From contig CAYSPT010000009.1 in NCBI GenBank assembly GCA_964432985.1, positions 1 to 64,000 of the forward strand: a stretch of DNA of 64,000 nt, written 5' to 3'. The position numbers and the translations under genes are program-made. The notes under the pieces are model-generated. The model was not told where the DNA came from. It did no database searches and saw only the letters and a program-made list of their open reading frames with translations. Source of the stretch: CAYSPT01 sp964432985. Lineage in GTDB: Bacteria; Muiribacteriota; CAYSPT01. Position 1 is the first letter of the stretch. Each line of letters starts with the position of its first letter. This document shows, one piece after another, positions 9,835 to 19,800 of this stretch.

Positions 9835-11703
9835 CTACCAGTCGAATCCGTCCGGCGCATCCAGAGTGTGCCGTACCCGGACCATACGTTTTTCCAGCTC
9901 CTGGATGTCGGCTCTGTCATCATCATCCAGAGGATTGTCGTCCAGAAAAAGGATGTCGCCGGCAACCAGAGAAATATTGTCCACCAGCGGCCGTACCGAG
10001 CGTACACGATTGCCGGCAAGATCGAGGGTATTCAACTTGTAGAGCCTGGAAATGGGGATGACGTCGTCAACACGGTTGTTGGCCACCTTGAGAGAGACCA
10101 GATTATGAAGCTTGGCCAGGGATTCGAGACTGACGATCTGGTTATCCGAAAGATCGATCTCCTCTAATCGCTTCAAATCCCCCAGTGGGCTGACATCTTT
10201 GAGACGATTCGATGCCAGGGACAATGTTATCAGGGTGTTGAGACCAGTCAATTTTTTCAGATCGGAAATCTGGTTATGGGCCAGATTGAGACGTATCAAA
10301 CCGCCAAGGGAGGCAATCGCACCGGGATCTTCTATCTGAAGACCAGACAGGTCAAGATTTTTCAGCCCGGTGCAAAACGACAGAAAAGACAGGTCGGACA
10401 AAGATGAATAGGCCAGATCGAGTGACTCCAGTTTTTTCATGGCAGCAAGCGATGCGGTCTTTCCGTGAATCCTGGTATAGGAAAGATTGAGCGCCCGCAG
10501 TTCCTTTGCCTGTCCAAGTCCACTGATATCGTCAATGTTCGAGCCGGAAAGGTTAAGCGTCCGGAGTTGTTTCATGGTTGTTAGAAAAGAAAAGTTCTTC
10601 ACCTGAAAAATATTCGCCAGATCCAGGTTTTCCAGCCCGGAAAGCAGGGAAAGCGTGCCCAGGTCCCGTTCACTTATGTTGTTTCGAGACAGATCGAGAC
10701 TGACCAGGCTCGTTATGGAGGTCAATGGAATGAGGCTTTTCAGGCTGTTCTCCCTCAAGGCCAATGTTCTCAATGCTTTCAACTCCGTCAGAGGAGTGAG
10801 AAAGCCAATCTTGTTATGCGAAAGATCAACAGAGGTCAGGGAAGAGCACTGTTCTATGCCCGAGAGAAACCGAATGTCACGGTTTGAAGCTTTCAGAAAG
10901 ATCAGTTTCTCACAGTCGCTGATAAGGAGCACTCCACGCAATTTACCGGCGGCTTCCCGGACCGCGCGCTCCAGGTGACGGTCCACAAACCAGGCGATCT
11001 TCCCGGAAGCAGTTGGTTTAACTCCCGCCATCTCGGCAGTAATGCCTGTAAGCCGGACCGGGCCGACCAGGTCCATCATCCTTTCGTGTTGTCCGGGCAA
11101 ATCTGATATCTCCCGTTTGACCTCTACCACGAAACGAACAGACGTTCCCATAAGCCCTTTGCCGTTCCATTCCATAATCCCCTGCCCGGGCTCGTGCGTA
11201 GTGGCGTTGGTTTCCTTGATGATGCCCCGGTAGCTGACTGAAAGAACACGATGCGGTTCCGGCTCCACTGTCTCTCCCGCCCGGTGGCCGGCACGATGGA
11301 CAAAGGTAAAGATATTCCCGTCACAGGTTACATCGAAGCCCATGGTGGCAAACATGGGAACAACATCATCTGTGCTGCCTTTCAGCCAACCATCGCAACT
11401 GGTATCCGTCTTGTTTTCCAGTTCCACTTCTATCGTTTGCAGACAGTATGCGTCCTGGACCATGCGGGCAAAGCCCTGGTATCCGCCATCGTTAAATTCC
11501 TGTTGCTCTTCCAGGCGTTTCCCGGGATCCTTGTGCTGGGACGCCAGTCCACGGTAATGAACGGTTACGTTCCCCTTCAATAAATCGTCCATTTCAATAT
11601 CTATAGACGCTTGTTTGGGGAGTACGCACCCAGACAAAATAAGTGACAGGCAATAGAGAGGAAGGATTAAAAGAGTTCGGCGAAACTGCATTATTTCAGA
11701 CAT
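9835..11703 (-). CDS. Leucine-rich-repeat lipoprotein
   Basis: Start placed at ATG 11703 (GGTGG about 10 bases upstream, 37 bases after the fliS stop), giving 622 residues; the longer frame from 11856 would overlap fliS by 116 bases. ATG 11691 is an alternative. A lipobox LILSGC near residue 24 predicts a lipid-anchored protein. Residues about 50-270 are an unrecognised head. Residues about 284-580 carry some 13-14 repeats of 22 residues of the internalin/SDS22 type (L..L..LdLs.N.I.dl..L), e.g. LTSVDLSHNKIGFLTPL and LEEIDLSDNQIVSLESL. Such arrays bind proteins at the cell surface. The end is acidic, DDNPLDDDDRADIQ. Same strand as fliS but no functional link is evident. Confidence 0.85.
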   Translation of the reverse strand: MSEIMQFRRTLLILPLYCLSLILSGCVLPKQASIDIEMDDLLKGNVTVHYRGLASQHKDPGKRLEEQQEFNDGGYQGFARMVQDAYCLQTIEVELENKTDTSCDGWLKGSTDDVVPMFATMGFDVTCDGNIFTFVHRAGHRAGETVEPEPHRVLSVSYRGIIKETNATTHEPGQGIMEWNGKGLMGTSVRFVVEVKREISDLPGQHERMMDLVGPVRLTGITAEMAGVKPTASGKIAWFVDRHLERAVREAAGKLRGVLLISDCEKLIFLKASNRDIRFLSGIEQCSSLTSVDLSHNKIGFLTPLTELKALRTLALRENSLKSLIPLTSITSLVSLDLSRNNISERDLGTLSLLSGLENLDLANIFQVKNFSFLTTMKQLRTLNLSGSNIDDISGLGQAKELRALNLSYTRIHGKTASLAAMKKLESLDLAYSSLSDLSFLSFCTGLKNLDLSGLQIEDPGAIASLGGLIRLNLAHNQISDLKKLTGLNTLITLSLASNRLKDVSPLGDLKRLEEIDLSDNQIVSLESLAKLHNLVSLKVANNRVDDVIPISRLYKLNTLDLAGNRVRSVRPLVDNISLVAGDILFLDDNPLDDDDRADIQELEKRMVRVRHTLDAPDGFDW

Positions 11704-11740
11704 TTTAAGACAAACACCACCTGTTTTGGATCTGGTGCCG

Positions 11741-12307
11741 TCACCCGATGAAATCAAATCCTGAAGAGGATGGGGATTTATCACCGGTTGGTGATTTCCC
11801 TTTATCGGTTGGTGATTTCCCGTTATAGGCAGCGACGTCAGGCGGTGGTGAATCATTACTGCCGGATGGGAGATCGGAAGAGAGGGATTCCCCTGCTTTC
11901 TCAGGAATTTCTGATTCTAGAGGAGTCTTAACAACAGGTGAAGCTGCACATACCTTGACCCAGACTTCCCTGAGACTTATCAGCAAATCCATGGCTTCGT
12001 TTATTGGGGGACTGATCTTTTTGACATTCGCTTCCAGCAGCTTGTCGTAAATGTGCTGGTAGTACGAAAGGAGATACATAGCAATTTCACCCACCGTGAC
12101 ATCAATCGAAACCATCAATTCCGTGATAATCCGTTGAACCCTGACCAGGTTGTCGTTAACCACATCAAAGCGTTTCTCATCCAGAGCATCCAGGGCGGTA
12201 GTGAGATATTTCATTGACGCGTCGTACAGCATGAGTATGATCTTTTCCTGCTTGACTGTCCCATCCTGCACTGTTTTATAACGCTTTGTCTTTTCTCCAG
12301 TATCCAT
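11741..12307 (-). CDS. fliS: Flagellar export chaperone FliS-like protein with extended C-terminal tail
   Basis: 188 residues. The core, residues about 15-115, fits FliS: IILMLYDASMKYLTTALDAL, then a helix with VVNDNLVRVQRIITELMVSID, then LLSYYQHIYDKLLEANVKK and ISLREVW. FliS is a four-helix cytoplasmic chaperone that caps the C-terminus of flagellin before export. Family members are about 130 residues; here a 60-residue Ser/Pro/Gly tail is added that contains a 21-base in-frame duplication (GKSPTDK, GKSPTGD; 11785-11826). No other flagellar gene is in the window. The ATG at 12307 has a poor ribosome site, and a 20-codon ORF with a strong site overlaps it (see 12276-12338). Confidence 0.75.
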   Translation of the reverse strand: MDTGEKTKRYKTVQDGTVKQEKIILMLYDASMKYLTTALDALDEKRFDVVNDNLVRVQRIITELMVSIDVTVGEIAMYLLSYYQHIYDKLLEANVKKISPPINEAMDLLISLREVWVKVCAASPVVKTPLESEIPEKAGESLSSDLPSGSNDSPPPDVAAYNGKSPTDKGKSPTGDKSPSSSGFDFIG

Positions 12308-12338
12308 TTCCGTTCACATTTCCATGTTGCATTATCAT
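12276..12338 (-). CDS. Possible 20-codon leader ORF overlapping the fliS start
   Basis: ATG at 12338, TAA at 12276-12278, preceded by GAGGAGAT directly upstream of the ATG. It reads MIMQHGNVNGNGYWRKDKAL and overlaps the first 32 bases of fliS in another frame. Its strong ribosome site contrasts with the weak one of fliS, so it may couple translation or simply load ribosomes. It may also be chance. Confidence 0.3.
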   Translation of the reverse strand: MIMQHGNVNGNGYWRKDKAL

Positions 12339-12431
12339 ATCTCCTCTATTGTACCAATCAAAACGAAAATTGCACCCTTTTTTTTATTGTATTGACGAAA
12401 TGGGGATGAGGTATAGTAATATCGGGACCAG

Positions 12432-13919
12432 ATGAAGACACGAAACCGCTGCGAACGCTACGGAAAGTGCCGCTTGAGCACACTGGTGCTCCTGCTCGGC
12501 ATGATGCTGTTTCTCTCCTGCACATCAAGGCCGCCGGCTGCAGATATCGAGTATCAGGTACTCGGCAAAGAACCCATTGCAATTACCACTGACATGGAAG
12601 ATCATTCCGAAGCACTGCTTTTCTGGGCAAAGCATGGTTTCAACGACCTGATAGTGGTGCACGTAGACGAGCACGACGATATGAGTGTCATCTCCGATGA
12701 CAAAATAGACGAGATTAATCAGCTCATAGCACAGCAAGACTGGAGCAAGCTTGAAGGAAAACGCGATTTGGGATTTAAAAGTCTTTACCTGATCAGTGAT
12801 TATCTTTACGCCGCCGCCAAAACCGGTCTTGTCCGAAAAGTATACTGGATTGTTCCCCATGACGTATTCAGCGGACCTGATCCAGAAACAAAAGTAAAAC
12901 GGTTCCTGGCAGCAAACTGCGCCACTTTTCCCGCTGAAGATATCAACGCTATGCGGTTTCGCGATTCGTGTCTTCAGGGAGATATATCTGGAATCGACTT
13001 TGTTGTATGTCCAGTGGAAAATCTGCCGGCTTTCGACGAACCGATTCTGCTGGATATCGACCTGGACTATTTCCAGATGTATGCCAGGGAACGACAACTC
13101 ACATGCTTGGAAGGTCTGAAACGTTTCTTCGACATCCTGTATTCCAAAAACCTGAAGGTTGCAGCGGCGAATTTGGCTTTTTCCCTGAAGTACGGGTTTT
13201 CCCGGTCCATACACCGCTACATAGGCGACGCGGTCATAACCGTATTCAATAATCCCCGGGTGCTTCAAAATGATAACCGGCCGGCGGTCTGGGACGCCGC
13301 GGACCAAACGGAATCCTTTTTCAAATCCGGTGATATCGCAGCGACAATCAGCCATCTGGACAAATCACTCAGAGCGTATCCCGACTCCCCTGCCCTCTGC
13401 TATCTGAATGCGGCCATCATGGCATACATAGGCAACATCGATGAATCTCTGGCTCAGATCACCAGGACGTGCCGGCTCGACGAGAGGTACCGGTACGGTT
13501 TTCTGGATATCATCATGCTGCTCATGTCCAACAACAGGCTCGAAGAAGCCACGAGATTCTGCGAACTGGCCATAGAGCTGTACCCCGGATGGACCGAAGC
13601 CATGCACCGATACGCCAACCTGCTCTTCCAGCAGGGAGAATACCGCAGGATGATCGAAATTTCCCGAAAAGTGGAAAAAGCCGAAGACCACTGCTACCTG
13701 CAGTTTCTCATCGGTCTGGCCTATTTCCGCCTGGGGCAGCGCGATGATGCCCTCGAGCGGTTCGAACGCGGGATGAATTCCCGTTCGCAGCGGTTGAGTA
13801 CCGAATTTGTGGGAGGGAACCTAGAGCTTTTTCAAACCATGATCCGGCTTTACCGCGAACGAGGCAATGACATGAGAGTCGGTGAAGTCGAAGAAATTCT
13901 CCGAATAGGCGGTTTTTAA
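12432..13919 (+). CDS. Lipoprotein with UPF0489/arginase-fold-like domain and TPR repeats
   Basis: 495 residues. A basic N-terminus and hydrophobic stretch end in LFLSC (Cys30), a plausible lipobox. Residues about 45-260 resemble the UPF0489 family: VHVDEHDD at 76-83 and LLDIDLDYF at 206-214 look like the paired Asp/His metal motifs of the arginase/deacetylase fold. Residues about 290-490 are TPR-type helical pairs (ALCYLNAAIMAYIGNIDESL, LQFLIGLAYFRLGQRDDALE). UPF0489 has no settled function. It lies 21 bases before the pilin-like genes and in the same direction, so it may share their transcript. The domain call rests on motifs and is moderate; TPR and lipoprotein calls are stronger. Confidence 0.6.
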   Translation: MKTRNRCERYGKCRLSTLVLLLGMMLFLSCTSRPPAADIEYQVLGKEPIAITTDMEDHSEALLFWAKHGFNDLIVVHVDEHDDMSVISDDKIDEINQLIAQQDWSKLEGKRDLGFKSLYLISDYLYAAAKTGLVRKVYWIVPHDVFSGPDPETKVKRFLAANCATFPAEDINAMRFRDSCLQGDISGIDFVVCPVENLPAFDEPILLDIDLDYFQMYARERQLTCLEGLKRFFDILYSKNLKVAAANLAFSLKYGFSRSIHRYIGDAVITVFNNPRVLQNDNRPAVWDAADQTESFFKSGDIAATISHLDKSLRAYPDSPALCYLNAAIMAYIGNIDESLAQITRTCRLDERYRYGFLDIIMLLMSNNRLEEATRFCELAIELYPGWTEAMHRYANLLFQQGEYRRMIEISRKVEKAEDHCYLQFLIGLAYFRLGQRDDALERFERGMNSRSQRLSTEFVGGNLELFQTMIRLYRERGNDMRVGEVEEILRIGGF

Positions 13920-13940
13920 TTTGAAGAGTGGATATATACC

Positions 13941-14363
13941 GTGACCGGTTGCGAGACTAGAAAACACAATGGATTTACCCTGGTCGAAGTCCTGGTCTCT
14001 ATAACCATTCTGGCTGTTATCATGGTGCCCCTTTTTACTCTTTTGGGCACGACCCGAAAGCTGAGCGGGTATGAAGAAGACTACACAGCCGCCGCTTTCC
14101 TGGCACAGGAGGTAATGGAAGAAGCCCGGTGCAAGCTCTATCATCATCCGAAATCTTCATTGAGGAGACGAGTGTTTTCCGCTCCCTTCAATCGCTTTTC
14201 CTGCCTGGTTACCGAGGGAATAATCGATAACGATAATGATTTGTCGGAACTCACGGTTAAAGTAAGCAAAGACAAACGGATTTCGGTCACCATCAAATGC
14301 CTTATCAGCCGACGTGAAGCCAGCACGGTCCGCATAGAATCGGGGAGTATCTGGAATGACTGA
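13941..14363 (+). CDS. Type IV pilin-like / minor pseudopilin (PilV/GspI type)
   Basis: 140 residues from GTG 13941. A short basic leader ends in a prepilin peptidase site, NG|FTLVEVLVSITILAVI, with Glu at +5 of the mature protein and a hydrophobic helix for membrane retention and assembly. The rest (about 110 residues) is the globular head. Size and position as first of three pilin-like genes suggest a PilV/GspI-type minor subunit of a type IV pilus or type II secretion pseudopilus. Overlaps the next gene by 8 bases. Confidence 0.85.
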   Translation: MTGCETRKHNGFTLVEVLVSITILAVIMVPLFTLLGTTRKLSGYEEDYTAAAFLAQEVMEEARCKLYHHPKSSLRRRVFSAPFNRFSCLVTEGIIDNDNDLSELTVKVSKDKRISVTIKCLISRREASTVRIESGSIWND

Positions 14364-14853
14364 AAACAGAGGATTTAGTCCTCACGGAGGATTTAGTTCT
14401 CACGGAGGATTTAGTCTTCTCGAACTCATGGTATCACTGGGGATCATGGGGCTGCTGATTGGGGTTCTCTCCTTTCAGGGAACCTTCACCCGGAAGGCAG
14501 AGGACGTCAAACGGAAAGGCGAATACTTCCTGCAAGCTCAGAAAGCCGCCATAGCACTGACCAAAGACCTCAGGCGTGCAAAGGAAATCCTTAGCTATTC
14601 GCAAAGCTCTATAAGTCTCCGAAACCCGGATGGAGGACAGATCGACTACTTCCTGGAAGAAGACAGGTTCTGTGTAATTGAGCGAAAAGGAAAGCACCTG
14701 AAAAATGTGGTGGCTAGCGGCATCAGCGATGTCAGGTTCATGTTGTTCGGACCGTGGAGGAACAAGTTCGTATCATTCAAGGTGACCGCCGGACTAGAAG
14801 AAAACGGCCAGGCGGTACTGCAGTCATCGGTACTGTTGAGAAACTGTTTGTAA
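14356..14853 (+). CDS. Type IV pilin-like / minor pseudopilin (PilW/GspJ type) with duplicated leader
   Basis: 165 residues. The mature N-terminus is FSLLELMVSLGIMGLLIGVL after a Gly, with Glu at +5, a standard prepilin peptidase substrate. The leader is odd: GFSPHG and GFSSHG precede the real GFSLLE because an 18-base unit is tandemly repeated at 14371-14415. Only the last copy has Glu at +5. The head has a QIDYFLEEDRFCVIER strand region like GspJ/PilW. Start ATGA overlaps the end of the previous gene, so the two are translationally coupled. Probably a minor subunit in the same pilus or pseudopilus as its neighbours. Confidence 0.85.
   Translation: MTENRGFSPHGGFSSHGGFSLLELMVSLGIMGLLIGVLSFQGTFTRKAEDVKRKGEYFLQAQKAAIALTKDLRRAKEILSYSQSSISLRNPDGGQIDYFLEEDRFCVIERKGKHLKNVVASGISDVRFMLFGPWRNKFVSFKVTAGLEENGQAVLQSSVLLRNCL
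14371..14415 (+). repeat. 18-base tandem duplication in a prepilin leader
   Basis: Two full units (14371-14388, 14389-14406) and a half unit (14407-14415) starting GGATTTAGT. In frame, each encodes GFSxHG. See the PilW/GspJ-type gene. Confidence 0.9.
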
Positions 14854-14869
14854 AAGGAGCGACACGGCT

Positions 14870-15334
14870 ATGATGGTTTCGATTACCCGGCAGCGAAACC
14901 GGGGGCAGGCTCTTTTGATTGTTCTCATCACCATATTCGTGCTTTCAGCCCTGGGTGCGCTGCTCATGACGATCATCCACGGTAAGCGGGTTTACCGACA
15001 GAACCTGGAAGACTCGTTGCAGCTTTTCTACCTGGCCGACGCCGGAGTAGTCAACGCCTTTCATAAGCTGAAAGCTGGAACCTGGCAGAAACGGTGGTAT
15101 TACTCCGGACAGGGGACTCTGGACAGAGAGATCGGCGCCGGAAAATTCACTGTGACGGTTACCGACATCCCGGGAGAGAAGAAGGCACGAATACGTTCCC
15201 AGGCCGCTTTCAAGAACAAGAAGCTGGTAATAAACGCCCTGGCCCATTTTTCAGAGAAAACAGAACGGCTAAGCGGTTACCGTACTCCCAGAACGAAGAT
15301 CACCTGCCTGTGGAAGCTGGAGTACAAGCTTTAG
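14870..15334 (+). CDS. PilX-like pilus assembly protein
   Basis: 154 residues; AAAAGGAG about 11 bases before the ATG. Residues 9-13 (RNRGQ) followed by ALLIVLITIFVLSALGALLM resemble the N-terminus of PilX-type accessory pilins, which keep the pilin membrane helix but often lack the strict Glu+5. LADAGVVNAFHKLKAG is the typical PilX follow-on segment (yLAeaGl..A...L). Third gene of the cluster, 16 bases after the second. In type IV pili PilX works with PilV and PilW in priming assembly. No major pilin, ATPase or secretin gene is in the window. Confidence 0.75.
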   Translation: MMVSITRQRNRGQALLIVLITIFVLSALGALLMTIIHGKRVYRQNLEDSLQLFYLADAGVVNAFHKLKAGTWQKRWYYSGQGTLDREIGAGKFTVTVTDIPGEKKARIRSQAAFKNKKLVINALAHFSEKTERLSGYRTPRTKITCLWKLEYKL

Positions 15335-15353
15335 TGCAGGCCGGAGCGATCCC

Positions 15354-16709
15354 TTAAAACGTCCACGTTAACTCGAGGAGCAGTTGATCCCATCCTCCTC
15401 CGTCAGCCAGATTATCCACTGTAGCCGATTCGTAACTCAAGGTCCGATAGCCAATAGCAGCCTCCAGATCTTCCCGCAGGGAGCGGCTCGCGCCAACACC
15501 ATAGAACCGATAGTCCTGCTGGGTACCATTCAGGCTGCTTTGCGAGCTGTCATAGTCACTGGCTTGCTCATACTGGAGGTAAGCGCTGGTGATGTCGTCA
15601 AGGTTGATGGAGATCTTTGCCATGTAATCTTTTATCCCGGTTAACGTTCCGGTGCCCTGCAGGGCTCCCCAACCGCGATGTTGGAGGGTTCCGGCGCTCA
15701 CCCGGCGACCACCGAGACCATGATAAAAATGTCTGTAATCAATTGGCCCGGAGATAAACCGCTCCTCACCCTGTCCGTAGGTGGCCACCAGGCTGATGTC
15801 GTCGGTAACATACCAGTTGCAGCCCAGGAAGAGCAAATCGGCCTCACCGGCTCCGGTCAAGTCGGGATCGAAACGACAGTATTCGAAGAGATACTCGATC
15901 TGCATGGTCAGGTTTCCGTCCAGAGTGAAACCCGTCCAGGTACAATCCGCAGCCGGCGGATTGTTTGTGCCGGAAATATAATTACCCAGGCGCGTGTAGG
16001 GATCGAAATGAGCCCAGGAATCCTGTATCCGGTATCCGGAGACCGCATGGTCTCCGATGTCAACAGAGAAACTCAGTCCCAGCACGTTCAGACCCGACTT
16101 AGACACAAGCTTCCAGTGGTTCCCGCCCAGAGCCGGCACGGTGTTGGAAGCGATATTAGCTGCATTGGTGGAATCCAGGTACTCGTCACGGCTGAAGGCG
16201 AATAAACGGACCCGGACCTGTTCTATAAACGTCCTGGTGACCAGAATACCGTCCACCTCATCTGCCAACACCAGGTTATGCCCCACATTGAGAAACTGTC
16301 GTCCCAAAATCAGGTCCATTCCGCCGAGTACATCCGAAAAACCCACATAAGCCTGGTTGACTAATGCGGACAGGCTGCCACCCGACGCATTCGGGACCTG
16401 CAGCTTGAATCCGTCGCTCCCGCTGCCGAGAGGCTCACGTAAAGCGTAATTCCAGTCGCTTTCCAGGCGGACAAATACGTAGGCATCAGGAGAAACGGGA
16501 GTGTAAACGTTGATACCCACAGTCTGTTCGCTGACCTGATCCTTTCCCGCGACGCCGGCGGAGAACTCGGTCCAGGCGGTGCGGACTTTCCACTCCCCAG
16601 TCAATTCGATGTCTGATTCACCATCATACGCTGGGGAGGATTCCGATAGCACTATTACCAGAGCCAGTGCCACTAACAAACAAATCAAGTGTTTCCGCTT
16701 GCTTTTCAT
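15354..16709 (-). CDS. Outer-membrane beta-barrel porin, alginate-export (AlgE)-like
   Basis: 451 residues. Signal peptide about 1-27 (VALALVIVLSESSPA). The chain then alternates beta strands and ends in ELTWTF, with the C-terminal Phe expected of an outer-membrane barrel. LILGRQFLNVGHNLVLADEV is close to the 'lkvGRq.l..g..rl.gd..' segment of the alginate-export/porin group. Converges with the pilin cluster (20 bases between stops). It follows the MMPL exporter across the N gap on the same strand, a layout common for RND exporters with a dedicated outer-membrane barrel. Substrate cannot be told from sequence. Confidence 0.7.
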   Translation of the reverse strand: MKSKRKHLICLLVALALVIVLSESSPAYDGESDIELTGEWKVRTAWTEFSAGVAGKDQVSEQTVGINVYTPVSPDAYVFVRLESDWNYALREPLGSGSDGFKLQVPNASGGSLSALVNQAYVGFSDVLGGMDLILGRQFLNVGHNLVLADEVDGILVTRTFIEQVRVRLFAFSRDEYLDSTNAANIASNTVPALGGNHWKLVSKSGLNVLGLSFSVDIGDHAVSGYRIQDSWAHFDPYTRLGNYISGTNNPPAADCTWTGFTLDGNLTMQIEYLFEYCRFDPDLTGAGEADLLFLGCNWYVTDDISLVATYGQGEERFISGPIDYRHFYHGLGGRRVSAGTLQHRGWGALQGTGTLTGIKDYMAKISINLDDITSAYLQYEQASDYDSSQSSLNGTQQDYRFYGVGASRSLREDLEAAIGYRTLSYESATVDNLADGGGWDQLLLELTWTF

Positions 16710-16726
16710 CTGCTTATCAGCCTTTC

Positions 16727-16826
16727 NNNNNNNNNNNNNNNNNNNNNNNNNNNNNNNNNNNNNNNNNNNNNNNNNNNNNNNNNNNNNNNNNNNNNNNNNN
16801 NNNNNNNNNNNNNNNNNNNNNNNNNN
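16727..16826. other. Assembly gap (100 N)
   Basis: Placeholder run of N between the MMPL exporter stop (16832) and the porin start (16709). No gene is visibly cut. Confidence 0.99.
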
Positions 16827-16831
16827 TCGAG

Positions 16832-19800
16832 TCAGTCTTCTTCACTTGTTGGATTATCACCATCATCCGGTTGTTTGTTCGTAGTGGTGTCAATGACAAA
16901 CTCCTCGGTGTCGTCTAACAGGTATATCCTCTCGATGTTTTCAGCGATGGGATACCCCATGGTCTGTTCGATGTGCAGGAGACGTTTGGACACGATGGTG
17001 ATAATGTTCTGCATGAAACGGTAGCACGAACGTGGATACAGCCAGGCAACACTCTCGAAGAACTTACGGCTGATGGCTAAAAGCTCCACATCGGTCTCGG
17101 CCCTGACCGTGGCCGTCCGTCTCATCCTGCCAAACACGGCCATTTCTCCGAACAGAGCCCCCACCTTCAGTCTCTTGATCAGAGAATCCTCCTGGTCGTG
17201 CCGCAGATATACTCCCACTTCTCCCGAGACAAGGATGAACATTTCATCACCCAGGTCCCCTTGTTTGATAACAAAATCACTTTTACTGAAATTGACGATC
17301 TTGCCCAACCCCAGCAGGACCTTCATAGAAAAATAACCCATACCCGCAAAAACCGGGGCTTTCCGGGGATTGAACTTGTAGAATTTTGTCAGGATGTCCC
17401 AGATGCTCAGAATTCTCACCGTGGAGATGACTGAAGGCAGTAGCACCAGGTTACAGACCAGGCAGCACAGCATGGTGGCAACCTGCAGGTATCCCAGGTT
17501 GGACATCACCTGGAACTTCGAAAAACACAGGACACTGAACATGATTGCCAGTACAAGAGAAGTCAAAATGATGGGAGAGCCCACGATGTTCATGCTGCGC
17601 ACCATGGCATCCTTGGTCTCGTAGGTGTGCCTTAGTTTCCGTCTCATTTCAATCAAAAAATGAATGGTGTTGTCCACCGAAATACCGATGGCAACGCAGG
17701 CAATCAGACCTGAGCTCAGATCGAGACCAATTCCCGTGAAACCCAGAGCCCCGTAGAAAAACACTATTGGGAAAATGTTGGGAATGATACATAACACGGC
17801 CACTTTGAAGGAGAAGAAGACCAGCAGGATCAACACGAATATCAGGAGAAGAGCCATGATAACGCCCTTGGTCTGCCCATACAGTACTCTCTCGATGGCC
17901 CGGTTGATATTGAGTATGTCCCCGTGAAGAGTAACTGTTACGTCCTCCCCCATGTACTTGCGGGCCTGTTCCTCGATGAACTGCGATTCGGCCTTGAGTG
18001 CCTGAAGCGCCGTGGTATTGGCTCTGATGGACACAGCCACGGAGCTGTAGTCCGGGCTGGCAAAGGTCCTCAGCAGCCGTTCGAGCTGGTCGGCGCTATC
18101 TTTGAACGCGGGCTCCTGCTTGAGATTTTCGAGAAAATGAATGTGACTGTTGATTTTGTACTGTTTGTTAGGCAGCAGGTTGCCTTCTTCCCGGCCTCCC
18201 TTTGAAATATACCGGGTGAATTTGAACAGGTCGACGATTGAAGTCGCTTTGTCCACGTGGCGGGATTTTTGAATGGACGCCTGCAGATTGTCCAGTTTTT
18301 TCAATGAGTCTTTCCTGATGAAGTGGCCGGGCCAGCTTTTCAGCACCAGTGTCAGAACGGTAGTACCGGCCAAGTTTTCGCTGAGATCGCGGGCTGCTTT
18401 GATAGAGGTTGAATCCTTCTCCAAAAGCTTGGTCAAATCGTTGTCAGGAACGATTGTTCCTATACCCAGGGCCGACAGCACACACAGCACCAGGAAGCTT
18501 ATAAGCAGTACCCGGCGCCATTTGATAATGAAGTCCACAAAGTTCCTCCACCGGTTACGGCGCCGCGCGGTGTCTACCTCGATCACTTTGGGACCAGGGA
18601 GAAGAACGTTGATGGAAGGGATAAACAGAAGAGAGAGCACGGTTATGATGGCCAAACCGGTGATACAGAGAAAAACGAAGATATTGAGCCCCTTGACATC
18701 GCTCAGCGTGAGCATGAAAAGACCAAACCCAGTTGTGGCCGAAGCGGTCAGCACAGTGACTGCCACTTCCCGGGTACCGGCCAGGGAAGCCAGGAGCGTG
18801 TTCTTCGTCCTCTCATAATGCTGGTAGTAGTGGGAGAGCACCCGAATCGATGCCGAGGTGCCGATAGCCACCAGGAACACCGGCACGATGTAGAGCACTA
18901 TGTTGAGATTATACCCCATGATCGCCATGATTCCCAGGAGCCATATCTCTGAAATTATCAGGGTTATGAAGGGAATCACCACACCCCGGACCGTCCTGAA
19001 ACAGAAGGCATACGATACGATCAGGAATACCAGCGAGATGATGACGAAAAACCTGGTGTCCTTGATGATATTCTGGCGTACTTCCTCCATCAGGTCCATG
19101 TTTCCCACGATGGTGACGCGGAACTTGTCACTGACGTCAATGGCTTTTTGTTTCAACGTCGAGATGATGTGCTCCTGCTCCAACCCTGGATCATCCGCCA
19201 CGGTAAGCAATACGGCTGCGTGCTTCAGATCGGCGGCAACCAGATTGCGCCTGAACATCGGATGGGTGGCGTCCCTGATGAAATGCGCCAGTTCGAACTC
19301 ATCCTGGGGGAGCACCTGCCAGAAGGTGTGGTGGCTGAGATAATTGACGGACAGCTTGAACCAGCCATCGGGAAATGTAGGAAACACCGGTGGCTGATCA
19401 CCAAAGTACTTGATCTGGGCCAGTGGTTCGAAGATCAGGCGTGAATAGCAGTTTTCAGCATGCTGGAACGCGTATTTACACCCGACTCTGGTCTTTACAT
19501 CAAAATTGCGGTCATTGATAGGGGTCGATTTTGGAACGCTGGTGTTGGTAATGGAGAGTACGCTTTCCAAAAACAGCGGAGGCCCCTCCCCGGCGTCCAC
19601 AGCTTTGCCGGTATTCGGACCGGTTTTGCCAATGTCAGCTTCCTGCCCGGTGTCGGAGACCTCCATGAACTTCTCGAACTCACTCGTAATCCGGGCCAAC
19701 TCTTTGAGCCCCGAAAGCGTGAAGAGGTCATCACCGGAAATCATGACCACTATCTGCTCGTCATCCGATTCCATGAGCACATCCTGTACTTCTTTTTTGG

